From NCBI RefSeq assembly GCF_038397755.1, contig NZ_CP151637.1, positions 2,170,001 to 2,234,000 of the forward strand: a DNA stretch of 64,000 nt, read 5' to 3'. The translations under genes and the position numbers were made by a program. Shown piece after piece: positions 18,025 through 26,354 of this stretch. Every line of letters starts with the position of its first letter. The stretch's first letter is position 1. This stretch comes from Microbacterium sp. LWH7-1.2 (GTDB taxonomy: Bacteria > Actinomycetota > Actinomycetes > Actinomycetales > Microbacteriaceae). Under the pieces are notes generated by a model, which saw only the letters and a program-made list of their open reading frames with translations, was not told where the DNA came from and did not search any database.

Positions 18025-18819
18025 TCACACGAACGGAAGCTCGCGCTCCATGCTCGCCAAGGGATCCACCACCCGCATCACGGCGGTCTGATAGGGGTTG
18101 TTCACGAAGCGCGACGCGTAGTCGTACCACGTGCTGTAGCTTCCCCGATTCGCGGGCGTGTCCCACGAGCGCAGCAGCTCCCGCGTGAGTACTCCCTGCA
18201 CCTTGTTGCCGAACGAACGCTCGCGTGCCTGCTGCTCCTGCATCGACGCCGAGATCAGCAGACGACGGGGTCCGGCGCTGGTGGTGTCGTAGTGGATCAC
18301 GGGCTCGATGGGCGCCGCGCGGTAGGCGACCGAATCGGAGTGGCACGAGTCCACGATCACGACCGCCTTCATGTCGGTTCGGGCGCCCTTCCAGAACGGA
18401 ACCCACCAGTCGTCGATGAGCGGCAGATCCGAGAGCGCGAACAGCTCGTCCATCCGGTCGGGCTCGCTGACGTCGTACGACCTCCACCGGAAGCCGTGAC
18501 CCACCATCACGACCACCAGCGTCGAACACGTGCACGGATGCTGCGGGTCGACGTGACGCGTTAGCTCGGTCGTGACGGATGCCAGGGTCGCCAGCGACGG
18601 CTCGTCGAGCCGTTCCACGTGAAGCTCACCGCTGTCGATCTCGGAGTTCTCGAGGATCCTCGCGTACGCATCGAGATCGTTGGCGACGCCGTTGAGCGTC
18701 GCGAACGCGATGTCGCCCTCCCGCGGCGCCCCGGCGGCAGGCTCGAACCGGTTGCGAGTGGACGACCAGCGGAGCGCCTGGGGCGCCGCGACGCCGATGA
18801 GCACCGCGTGCGTGGTCAT
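18025..18819 (-). CDS. Caspase-like (C14) peptidase
   Basis: This 264-residue protein has a caspase-hemoglobinase fold. Strand 1 is AVLIGV near the start. The catalytic His is in VVVMVGHGFRWRS (about residue 108) and the catalytic Cys in AVVIVDSCHSDS (about residue 159), both in the expected strand-end contexts. Bacterial members cleave after Arg/Lys or Asp and often act in stress or defence modules. No C-terminal effector-associated domain is visible. Its ATG is seven bases from the stop of the membrane protein upstream, so the two are one operon. Confidence 0.82.
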   Translation of the reverse strand: MTTHAVLIGVAAPQALRWSSTRNRFEPAAGAPREGDIAFATLNGVANDLDAYARILENSEIDSGELHVERLDEPSLATLASVTTELTRHVDPQHPCTCSTLVVVMVGHGFRWRSYDVSEPDRMDELFALSDLPLIDDWWVPFWKGARTDMKAVVIVDSCHSDSVAYRAAPIEPVIHYDTTSAGPRRLLISASMQEQQARERSFGNKVQGVLTRELLRSWDTPANRGSYSTWYDYASRFVNNPYQTAVMRVVDPLASMERELPFV

Positions 18820-18826
18820 GACCGGC

Positions 18827-19843
18827 TCAATCCCGCGGCGCGGGGGTGGAGACTGCCGGATCGGGCGTCGTAGCCCCCGACGACATCAGTGCATCGCCAC
18901 CCAGCAGTCCTCCGAGCCCGAGCACGATCAGGATGACGCCCACGACGTAGGCGGCGATCGTACCCCGCACCTTGCTCAGCGCGGCGGCGAGCTTCTCGAT
19001 GTCTTGGATCGGCAGGCCGATGCCCCCTCGGGTCGTCTCGGCGGCGAGCATGGCGCGAGCCCGCTGCCTTCCTCGCACCTCCAGGACCGACAGCCACACG
19101 CCCATCAGCACCGCCACGGCGCCGGCAACCAGAGCGAGGATGCTGCCGGCCGCGATGATGCGCTCCTGGAAGTCGACCTCGGTGCAGCACCCCGACCCGC
19201 CCATCGGCAGGGTCCACAGGATGATCCAGCCGCCGAGCGCCAGCACGACGAACGCCAGCGCGCGGAACACGCTGCCGGTCCACCGGGCGAACTCGGGGTC
19301 GTACTCGCCGACCTGGATCTCGGCCGGCGTCCCCGTCGGGTTCTCCGCAGGAGCGGGCGGTGTGGTGCTCGCGAGCGCGACGCGGATCGGCGGTGATTGG
19401 TGCATCACCGTACCGACCGTGACGCTCGCATAGAGGTCGTGCTCGGGTGCTTCGGTGAATGACGTCGTCGCCTGCCACGTCGTCGACGTTGGAGCGTTCG
19501 CGTCGTTCGTGAAGGTGACCGAATCCAGCTTCTGAGTGCCGGCGAACAGCGCCGGGACGGGAATCGCCGACGCATGCGCGACGACGAACGTCACCTTCTT
19601 GCCGGGCGGGAGGTCGTTGAGCGGCTTGGGCGCCACCGTCGCGTTGCCGCCTTCCGGCGTGGCCGACAGCACGAGCGGCGTCGGCTGCCCTCCGCCTGGC
19701 GCAGGGCCGACCGGCGCGGGTCGGCCGTGCGGCGGCTGAGGCTGCGCCGGCTGATCCTGCGGGGGTTGACCCGCTGCCGGCTGCTCGGGTGGCACGCCCT
19801 CCGCCGGATGATCCTGCGGTGCCAGGGCTTCGTCCTCAGTCAT
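18827..19843 (-). CDS. Pro-rich membrane protein, operon partner of the caspase-like peptidase
   Basis: This 338-residue protein begins with a Pro/Gln/Gly-rich segment (about 1-55). A beta-rich domain follows (about 56-165; KKVTFVVAHASAIP, SVTFTND, LYASVTVGTVMH). Then come three hydrophobic helices (about 190-210, 228-250, 290-315) and a short Ser/Thr/Pro tail. No family was recognised. It could anchor, sense for, or be cut by the adjacent peptidase; all of that is inference from the operon. Confidence 0.75.
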   Translation of the reverse strand: MTEDEALAPQDHPAEGVPPEQPAAGQPPQDQPAQPQPPHGRPAPVGPAPGGGQPTPLVLSATPEGGNATVAPKPLNDLPPGKKVTFVVAHASAIPVPALFAGTQKLDSVTFTNDANAPTSTTWQATTSFTEAPEHDLYASVTVGTVMHQSPPIRVALASTTPPAPAENPTGTPAEIQVGEYDPEFARWTGSVFRALAFVVLALGGWIILWTLPMGGSGCCTEVDFQERIIAAGSILALVAGAVAVLMGVWLSVLEVRGRQRARAMLAAETTRGGIGLPIQDIEKLAAALSKVRGTIAAYVVGVILIVLGLGGLLGGDALMSSGATTPDPAVSTPAPRD

Positions 19844-20023
19844 TTCTCGCCCCCAGTCGTCCTTGACGAAGGCGCGCCGAATACCGGTGACCCGTAGTCA
19901 CGGCGCGATACCCCCTCGGCCGCTCGGTGCCCAGGCGACCGATGGCCGCATCGTAGCGACGCACTGAAGCCGCCACAAGAGCGTGCGCGATCACCGGCCC
20001 CAAAGGGTGGGGCGCAGCATCCG

Positions 20024-20428
20024 TCACTCCGGAATCTTGCGCCGCTCCATCAGGTGCACGATCGCGAGGCCGATCGCAGCGCCCAGCACGTTGGCGACGA
20101 TGTCGCGCAGGCTCGGCGTGCGCTCGGAGAGGAGCAGCGCCTGCCCCGACTCGATGACGAGCGTGGTGGCGACGGCGATCGGCACGACGAGCCCCCGGTG
20201 CAGCGGAAGCGCGAGCGCCAGCAGCACGCCGAACGGCATGAACAGCGCCACGTTCGCGACCGTCTCGATGAGGTCGTACGTCAGCCACGGAACGGCGCGC
20301 GTGATCGCGTCGAGGAGGGCGGACGCTCCACGATCCACGGGTGTCGGCCAGAACGCGATGAGCGCGAGCACCCCACCGTAGACGACGAGCAGACGGATGC
20401 CGCGCCCCTGCGTGCGACGAAGGTGCAC
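20024..20428 (-). CDS. VanZ-like membrane protein
   Basis: This roughly 134-residue protein has four hydrophobic segments and the VanZ pattern: TVANVALFMPFGVLLALALP, then ESGQALLLSERTPSLRDIV and ANVLGAAIGLA. VanZ proteins are associated with low-level glycopeptide resistance and envelope functions; the reaction is unknown. The start is uncertain. GTG at 20428 lacks a Shine-Dalgarno, whereas AGGGGAGT (20491-20498) sits seven bases before an in-frame ATC at 20485, which would add 19 residues. Confidence 0.82.
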   Translation of the reverse strand: MHLRRTQGRGIRLLVVYGGVLALIAFWPTPVDRGASALLDAITRAVPWLTYDLIETVANVALFMPFGVLLALALPLHRGLVVPIAVATTLVIESGQALLLSERTPSLRDIVANVLGAAIGLAIVHLMERRKIPE

Positions 20429-20650
20429 CGTCGCGACAGCCGCTGTCGGGGTCTGCGCGGGCGCGAGAGGGGATGCATCGGCGATGGCGGACTCCCCTCG
20501 ATCGGGCGCCGCGACACTGCGCGCAGTGCGGCGAGTCTACTCGCGAGGAGGGGCGGGGTGTGAGCCGGGCGGGCGCGGTCGTGCGCGTGCCGTCATGGTT
20601 TCCGCCCCTGCGAGAGTGCGGGCCATCCGGACGCCACGGGTGCCGCGGCG

Positions 20651-20800
20651 TCACCCCATCACGAGCCAGAGCACGCAGACGCCCACGAGGAAGACGGCTG
20701 CCACGCCGATGAGCCACATCGGCGCGCCGCCGTACTCGCGGAGCAGCCACGGCTCCTGCCCGATCTCGTAGCGGCCGCGCCGCCGTCGTGAACCTGCCAT
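20651..20800 (-). CDS. 49-residue single-span membrane protein
   Basis: A short frame with ATG at 20800 and TGA at 20651 encodes a basic N-terminus (MAGSRRRRGRYEIGQEP), a short linker, then one membrane helix (WLIGVAAVFLVGVCVLWLVM). GGAAGGGGCG lies before the ATG at good spacing. It is divergent from the DUF4012 gene. The function is unknown. The basic-plus-helix layout suggests an inner-membrane small protein that binds or modulates a partner. Confidence 0.65.
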   Translation of the reverse strand: MAGSRRRRGRYEIGQEPWLLREYGGAPMWLIGVAAVFLVGVCVLWLVMG

Positions 20801-20995
20801 CTCGCGCCCCTTCCACTGGTACGCGACGCCGTCGTCACGAGCACAAGGTATCCGCGGCCGGTTGCCGATCGGCGACGCCGATGTTTCGTGCTCGTCGCGG
20901 CACGCTCAGGATCAGGCAAAGAATCATCGGTACCAGGGCGACTACGCCGGGGCGGACACCCGCTGACGTCGGAGCGGATGTTCGGAACCGCCCCG

Positions 20996-21001
20996 TAGGG
21001 T
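20996..21001 (+). promoter_or_regulatory. -10 box TAGGGT for a leaderless transcript
   Basis: Six bases separate TAGGGT from the GTG at 21008, and no well-spaced Shine-Dalgarno is present. This fits actinobacterial leaderless promoters. Confidence 0.45.
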
Positions 21002-21007
21002 GGAGCG

Positions 21008-22798
21008 GTGACCGACTCTCCCCTGCCCCGCTCCGTGCGCCGCGGGGGCGTCGTGTTCGCCGCCGTGCTCGGCGGCCTGCTCATCCTCGCCGTGGTCGCC
21101 ACGGTGTGGATCGCGGTGCGCGGCGCCCTCGCCTACAGCCACCTCAACGATGCGCAGCAGACCGCGAGCGCGGTGCGGGAGAACCTCTCCGATCCTGCCG
21201 CAGCGAGCGACGCGATCGCCGCCCTCGCCGCCGACACCGAGGCCGCGCACGCGATGACCTCCGACCCGGTGTGGGAGCTGGCCGAGGGGCTCCCCTGGGT
21301 CGGCCCGCAGCTGGCCGCGGTATCCACCGTCGCCGAGTCCCTCGACGGCGTCACGAGCACCGCCCTCCGTCCGCTCTCGGAGGTCGCCGCCTCGTTCCAG
21401 GTCGACGCGCTCCGACCCCAGGACGGACGCATCGACCTCGCGCCGCTGCAACAGATCAGCGGCGCTGCGCAGACCGCGAGCGACGGGGTCGGTGCGGCGG
21501 CAGCATCCGTCTCATCCATCGATCGCACCGCGCTCGTCGCGCCCGTCCGCGAGGCCGTGGAAGAGGTGGACGGGCTGCTCACCGACGCCGGAGTCGCCAC
21601 CGACGCACTCGCCCGTGCCACCCAGCTGCTGCCGTCGATGCTCGGCGCCGACGCGCCGCGCGACTACCTGGTGCTGTTCCAGAACAACGCCGAGTGGCGC
21701 TCGCTCGGCGGGATCCCGGGCGCGATGGCGCTCATCCACACCGAAGGCGGCGCGCTCAGCCTCGCCGCGCAGGAGTCCTCGAGCGACTACCCCCGTTATG
21801 ACGACGCGGTGCTGCCGCTCGGCGACGAGGTCACCGCGATCTACGGGGAGCGCCCGGGCCGGTGGATCCAGAACGTCACCCAGGTGCCTGACTTCGCCGT
21901 CAGCGGCGCGCTCGCCCGCGAGATGTGGGCGCGGCAGCACGGCGGGCAGCAGGTCGACGGGGTGATCTCGCTCGACCCGGTCGCGCTGTCCTACCTGCTC
22001 GAGGCGACAGGCCCCATCACCCTTCCGACGGGCGACGTGCTCGCTCCCGACAACGCCGTGCAGCTCCTCCTCAACGACGTCTACGCCCGCTACACGCGCC
22101 CCGCCGACCAGGACGCCTTCTTCGCCATGGCGGCGGCCGCCGTGTTCGAGAGGCTCTCGAGCGGCGACGTCGATCCGGCCGGCCTCGTCGGCGCCCTCAC
22201 CCGCGCCGGTGACGAGGATCGCCTGCTGCTGTGGAGCACGCACGAGAACGAGCAGAGCCTGCTCGCCGACACGACGCTCGCCGGCGGCCTGCCCGCGTCG
22301 GACGAGGACGCCGCGCGGTTCGGCGTGTACGTCAACGACGGCACCGGCTCCAAGATGGATTTCTACCAGAACGCGACGACGGCACTCGCGTGGTCGAGCT
22401 GCACCCTCGACGCGGCCGGATCCGCGACAGGCGACGCCGTGCTGACGGTCACGATCGGAAACACCGCGCCAGCGGATGCGGCATCCCTTCCCCCGTACAT
22501 CACCGGCGACAGCGGCTTCGGGGTTCCCGCGGGCATCACCCGCACCGTCGGGTACCTGTACCTGCCGGAGGGCTTCGAGCTCGTCGACGCGACCATGTCG
22601 GACGGCACGGGATTCGGCGGCGGCACGCACGACGGACGCCGCGTGGTGAGCTTCGCGGTCGACCTTCCTCCGGGGGGATCTGTGACCGCGAAACTCACCG
22701 CCCGGACGACCGAACCTGCCGCCGCGACGCTCGAAGCGGTCACCACACCGACGCTCACCCCGCCGGCCGCAGTTGCCGCGGTGTGCGGCGGTTCGTAG
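21008..22798 (+). CDS. DUF4012 secreted/membrane-anchored protein
   Basis: This 596-residue protein has one N-terminal membrane helix (about 13-35) and a long extracytoplasmic region. The DUF4012 core is recognised by DYLVLFQNNAEWRSLGGIPG, GVISLDPVALSYLLEATGP, LLNDVYARY and GVYVNDGTGSKMDFYQ. DUF4012 genes recur in actinobacterial exopolysaccharide loci; the biochemical role is unknown. The GTG at 21008 has a -10-like box directly upstream, suggesting a leaderless mRNA. It runs into the LPATG gene, whose -10 box includes this gene's TAG stop. Confidence 0.88.
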   Translation: MTDSPLPRSVRRGGVVFAAVLGGLLILAVVATVWIAVRGALAYSHLNDAQQTASAVRENLSDPAAASDAIAALAADTEAAHAMTSDPVWELAEGLPWVGPQLAAVSTVAESLDGVTSTALRPLSEVAASFQVDALRPQDGRIDLAPLQQISGAAQTASDGVGAAAASVSSIDRTALVAPVREAVEEVDGLLTDAGVATDALARATQLLPSMLGADAPRDYLVLFQNNAEWRSLGGIPGAMALIHTEGGALSLAAQESSSDYPRYDDAVLPLGDEVTAIYGERPGRWIQNVTQVPDFAVSGALAREMWARQHGGQQVDGVISLDPVALSYLLEATGPITLPTGDVLAPDNAVQLLLNDVYARYTRPADQDAFFAMAAAAVFERLSSGDVDPAGLVGALTRAGDEDRLLLWSTHENEQSLLADTTLAGGLPASDEDAARFGVYVNDGTGSKMDFYQNATTALAWSSCTLDAAGSATGDAVLTVTIGNTAPADAASLPPYITGDSGFGVPAGITRTVGYLYLPEGFELVDATMSDGTGFGGGTHDGRRVVSFAVDLPPGGSVTAKLTARTTEPAAATLEAVTTPTLTPPAAVAAVCGGS

Positions 22799-22801
22799 AC
22801 T
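22796..22801 (+). promoter_or_regulatory. -10 box TAGACT for a leaderless transcript
   Basis: Seven bases separate TAGACT from the ATG at 22809. The box contains the TAG stop of the DUF4012 gene, and no Shine-Dalgarno is present. Confidence 0.45.
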
Positions 22802-22808
22802 GCTCCCG

Positions 22809-23375
22809 ATGCCCCACATCGCAGATCTCCCCACGCCCAGGCTTTTTCCCCGAACCGCTCTCGTCGCAACGCTCGCTCTCGGAGCGGTTCTCGCGGTGCC
22901 CGCGGCGGCGAACGCATCGACCATCTACCCTCCCTCGGGGTCGTGCACGGCGACTCCGACGGCGCAGGCCGGCGGCACCATCTCGTTCGAGTGCGACGCC
23001 GAGACCTTCTCGCCCGACGAGGCCATCACCATCACCGTCACCGGTGAGAACGGCGCTGCCGCGCGCATCGGCATGGTGAGGTTCGCGATCACCACGGCGA
23101 GCGGCACCGCCTCTTCCGAGGCCGACGGCTCGCTCGCGGCGGTCGACATCACACTCCCCTCGAACGCCACGGGCACCTACAACATCGCCGCGGTGTCGTC
23201 GACGTCGGCAGGCGGCACGGCCGCCGTCACCATCACCGGTGCCGATGGACTGCCCGCGACGGGCCTCGACCAGGGTCAGACCCTCGGCCTCTGGATCGGC
23301 GGCGGGGCCCTCCTGCTCGCCGGTGCCGCGCTCGCGGTCGTGGCCGCGGTGCGCCGCTCGCGCGACTCGCGCTGA
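22809..23375 (+). CDS. Secreted cell-wall protein with LPATG sorting signal
   Basis: This 188-residue protein has a signal peptide (about 1-37, hydrophobic LVATLALGAVLAVPAAANA). An Ig-like or beta-sandwich region rich in Thr and Gly follows (about 38-148). The C-terminal sorting signal is LPATG plus a helix (LWIGGGALLLAGAALAVVAA) and the basic tail RRSRDSR. A sortase should link it to peptidoglycan; no sortase gene is in the window. The ATG at 22809 is preferred over an upstream in-frame ATG because it begins the signal peptide properly and follows a leaderless-type -10 box. Confidence 0.8.
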   Translation: MPHIADLPTPRLFPRTALVATLALGAVLAVPAAANASTIYPPSGSCTATPTAQAGGTISFECDAETFSPDEAITITVTGENGAAARIGMVRFAITTASGTASSEADGSLAAVDITLPSNATGTYNIAAVSSTSAGGTAAVTITGADGLPATGLDQGQTLGLWIGGGALLLAGAALAVVAAVRRSRDSR

Positions 23376-23414
23376 CCCGCTGCTCCCGTCGGCGCCGCCG
23401 TCGGGGCCGACCGC

Positions 23415-23420
23415 TATCGT
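23415..23420 (+). promoter_or_regulatory. -10 box TATCGT for a leaderless transcript
   Basis: Seven bases separate TATCGT from the ATG at 23428, without a Shine-Dalgarno. Confidence 0.42.
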
Positions 23421-23427
23421 GATCGCC

Positions 23428-24273
23428 ATGGCATCCGCTGCGTCGACGTCACTCGAGCGCACCTACCGGTACCTCCGCATCGGACTCGCCGGCACCGTCG
23501 TGGCGATCTTCGTGGCGATCCTCCAGGCCGCGGCGACATACGGCTGGCTGACATCCGTCAGCGACTACTTCTACACCCCTGCCCGTGACGTGTTCGTCGG
23601 GGCGCTGATCGCCGTCTCCCTCGCGCTGTTCGCCCTGTCGGGGCGCGGCGCCGAGCGCGCGCTCCTCGACGCCGCCGCACTGTTCGCACCGCTCATCGCG
23701 CTGGTGCCGACGACGGTGGTCGCAGGCACCGTCCCCGGGGTCGGCGTGACATGCAGCGGACGCTGCTTCCCGCCGGAGTACGAAGCCGATGTCGCGAACG
23801 GGGTCGTCGTCTACCTCGTGCTCGGCGTGCTGCTGCTGCTGGTCGCTGTGCTGCTCGGCGCGCTCGGTCAGGTCTCGCTCGCGGCGGTGTGGCCGTCGCT
23901 GCTGATCGCGGCGATCGTGATCGCGGTGACCGGGCTCTCATGGGCGTTCGCGCGGGACGCGTTCCTGCAGAACTCGCACTTCTTCGCGACGACGGCGTTC
24001 TTCGCACTGTTCGCAGCGGTCGCGGTGCTGGGCGCCTTCCCGCGGCAGGGTCCGCCTCCGACGCCGGTGTTCCGGGTGCTGTACACCGCGATCGCGGTGG
24101 GGCTGGTGCTGGTGCTCGTGGCGTACGTGGTGCTGCTGCCGCAGGCGAGCGGCTCCGGCATCCCCATCGTCCTCGTCGTCGAGGCGATCGCACTCGCGCT
24201 GTTCTTCGCGTTCTGGGTGGTGCAGGGCATCGAGAAGTGGAGCGACCCCGACCCCTCGATCACCGCGGGCTGA
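23428..24273 (+). CDS. Integral membrane protein, seven or so helices
   Basis: This 281-residue protein has hydrophobic segments spread over its whole length (about 13-35, 50-68, 77-97, 125-147, 153-175, 185-202, 213-235, 243-262). A cysteine pair lies in an extracytoplasmic loop, VTCSGRCFPPEYE. I do not recognise the family. It overlaps no neighbour and ends before a strong hairpin shared with the convergent DUF4012 gene. The ATG at 23428 is chosen for the -10-like box seven bases upstream and because the hydrophilic upstream frame looks non-coding. Confidence 0.75.
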   Translation: MASAASTSLERTYRYLRIGLAGTVVAIFVAILQAAATYGWLTSVSDYFYTPARDVFVGALIAVSLALFALSGRGAERALLDAAALFAPLIALVPTTVVAGTVPGVGVTCSGRCFPPEYEADVANGVVVYLVLGVLLLLVAVLLGALGQVSLAAVWPSLLIAAIVIAVTGLSWAFARDAFLQNSHFFATTAFFALFAAVAVLGAFPRQGPPPTPVFRVLYTAIAVGLVLVLVAYVVLLPQASGSGIPIVLVVEAIALALFFAFWVVQGIEKWSDPDPSITAG

Positions 24274-24349
24274 GGCCTGCGCCGGGTTTCGGGGCGTTTC
24301 GACTCGCAGGCTCGCTCGACGAACGGAAGACGGCCCGGGTGAAGGACGA

Positions 24350-24385
24350 AACGTCCCCGGGGGTTCGGGAGGGTCCGGGGACGTT
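24350..24385. terminator. Bidirectional hairpin between convergent genes
   Basis: AACGTCCCCG pairs perfectly with CGGGGACGTT over 10 bp, between the stops at 24273 (+) and 24410 (-). It can serve both transcripts. Confidence 0.75.
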
Positions 24386-24409
24386 CCGCCTGGCTGGTGT
24401 CTCGCTGCC

Positions 24410-26296
24410 TCAGCGATCGGAGGCCGCGGGGAAGAGAGCGGTGCAGCTCGCGTCGACCGTGACGGGAGTCGTGGTCGCCGTCGGGGTATGACGCAGCCGC
24501 AGCGGACCGAGCTCGCCCGCGGGCAACACGGCGGTGAACGAGACCGTCTCGGTCGCCCCCTTGCCGATGAACACGGTCTTGCTCACCGCCGTGTTGCCCT
24601 TCTCCACGCCGCTGCGCTCCCACCGCGCGACGTCCCCGCGCGCGGGAACCGTCTGCGTGATCTGTGCGCCGGGCGGCGCGAAGAACAGTACGTCGAGGAT
24701 CATCGTGGTGCGCGGCACCCCCAGCTGCCTGTTGCGGTACCCCAGGGTGTAGTTGCTGCGGATGTCGTCGGTGATCCCGTTGTGCATCGTCATCGTGGTC
24801 GTGATGGTGCGTGCCGCGGCATCGCACGTCGCGGTGACAGCGGTGGCGAGGTGGTAGTCGAGCTTGCTGACCGCCGAGTCGTTCAGATAGATCCCCACCT
24901 GCGTCTGCGTGGTGGTGTCGCCGGCGAGGGCGCCGTCGAGGCCGAACTCCACGGCGAGCGCCTGCGCCGCCGGATCGGTGAACGCGAGGTTGATGCGCTG
25001 TTCCTTCGCCGACTGCTCGAGCGCGGCGAGCATTTGCAGCGGATCCCATGACGACGACGTGAGGTGATCGAACACCTGCCGCGCAGCATCCGCGAAGAAG
25101 GCGTCCGAATCGGCTCCGACCGGATAGCGCTCGTACGCGTCGCTCAGCAGCACCTTGACCGCGTTGTCGGCCGTGAGCAGCTCACCGGTGCCGAGCGTCA
25201 CCGGCCCCGACACCGCGAGCATGTGGGCGAGCACCACGGGATCGATGGAGACGACGCCGTCGAATGTCGCGCCCGTCGTGTGGGTCCACAGCGCCTGGAA
25301 CAGCTGCGCCGTCGTCGGGAAGTCGGGGGTGAAGGTGAAGTCCTGCGAGTGCCTCGTCAGCGTGGGCAGGTAGATCGCCATGGTCTCGCCGGGAAGGGGC
25401 ACGTACTCGTTGCCCTGCGTGCCCGCGTCGTAGAACGTCTGCGAGCTGCCCTGATCGACGTAGCCCAGCTTGCCGTCGGTGAGCGTCACGATCATGCTCG
25501 CGGCGGGATTGCCGCCCGTGGCACGGATCTCGGCGTTGTTCTGGAACATCAGCAGGTACGTCTTGGTGCCCGCCGAGCCGGCCATGTCGAGCAGCGTCGG
25601 CAGATACTTCTCGGCCACGCCCAGGGCGGGCGTCGCGAGGTCGATGAAGCCGAGGATGTCGGAGATCGACTCCCCGACCTCGGGGAGCAGCGTCGAGGTG
25701 TCGATGGGCGCCACGATCGCCTGCGCCTCGCTGAAGGCCGCCGCGATCTCGGGAATCGAGCTCTGCACCTGCCGGAAGGGCTCGAGGTCGATCCCGCCGC
25801 CCGCCACGGCGAGCCGGTCGAAGTCGGTCGCGGCCATGAACTGCAGCCCGGCCGGCAGCGCACGGTCCACGAGCACGTCGACCGCATGCGTCACGCGTCG
25901 CACCGCATCGACGTTCTGCCCGACGAACGGCACGTTCATCGCGATGTCCCACAGTGGCCCGTCGACCGTGCGGACGGCGAGTGTGACGTTCGCCTGGACC
26001 TCGTCGGTCACGGCGCGCAGCTGCGCCGTGTCGGCAGCATCGAAATCGGCGCGCAGCGATTCGATCCCGGCCGCCGCCCGCTCGACGGCGGCGCGGGCGC
26101 GCTGCGCCTCCGACCAGAACTGCATCGCGAAGGCGCCGGCGACGACGCCACCCACCAGCAGCACGGTGAGCAACGCGACCACGATCCACGGCCACGCGCG
26201 CCGGTGGCGCGTCGCTACAGGCGTCGCCTCAGCATCGAGAACGGCCCCAGTTTGCGCACCCTCGGGTTCGGAGCGCGTGACGATCCCCCTCGTCAC
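24410..26296 (-). CDS. DUF4012 protein, second copy
   Basis: This 628-residue paralogue of the 21008-22798 product has an N-terminal membrane helix (about 35-60). The same DUF4012 landmarks recur: TYLLMFQNNAEIRATGGNPA, GVVSIDPVVLAHMLAVSGP, LLSDAYERY, GIYLNDSAVSKLDYHL. The similarity looks like an old duplication. The GTG at 26296 sits seven bases after TACCAT. Two DUF4012 proteins in one envelope-polysaccharide neighbourhood suggest non-redundant partners. Confidence 0.88.
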   Translation of the reverse strand: MTRGIVTRSEPEGAQTGAVLDAEATPVATRHRRAWPWIVVALLTVLLVGGVVAGAFAMQFWSEAQRARAAVERAAAGIESLRADFDAADTAQLRAVTDEVQANVTLAVRTVDGPLWDIAMNVPFVGQNVDAVRRVTHAVDVLVDRALPAGLQFMAATDFDRLAVAGGGIDLEPFRQVQSSIPEIAAAFSEAQAIVAPIDTSTLLPEVGESISDILGFIDLATPALGVAEKYLPTLLDMAGSAGTKTYLLMFQNNAEIRATGGNPAASMIVTLTDGKLGYVDQGSSQTFYDAGTQGNEYVPLPGETMAIYLPTLTRHSQDFTFTPDFPTTAQLFQALWTHTTGATFDGVVSIDPVVLAHMLAVSGPVTLGTGELLTADNAVKVLLSDAYERYPVGADSDAFFADAARQVFDHLTSSSWDPLQMLAALEQSAKEQRINLAFTDPAAQALAVEFGLDGALAGDTTTQTQVGIYLNDSAVSKLDYHLATAVTATCDAAARTITTTMTMHNGITDDIRSNYTLGYRNRQLGVPRTTMILDVLFFAPPGAQITQTVPARGDVARWERSGVEKGNTAVSKTVFIGKGATETVSFTAVLPAGELGPLRLRHTPTATTTPVTVDASCTALFPAASDR

Positions 26297-26303
26297 GAGG
26301 GCA

Positions 26304-26309
26304 ATGGTA
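26304..26309 (-). promoter_or_regulatory. -10 box TACCAT for a leaderless transcript
   Basis: On the minus strand TACCAT is followed by seven bases and then the GTG at 26296. Confidence 0.42.
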
Positions 26310-26354
26310 CTCCTCGCACCCCCTGCTGTCAGGGGTCACGTGAGAGTCGCGGGC

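Noticed and set aside
22773..22808. Upstream in-frame ATG for the LPATG protein
   Set aside because: It would put charged residues before the signal peptide and overlap the previous stop; the ATG at 22809 follows a -10 box.
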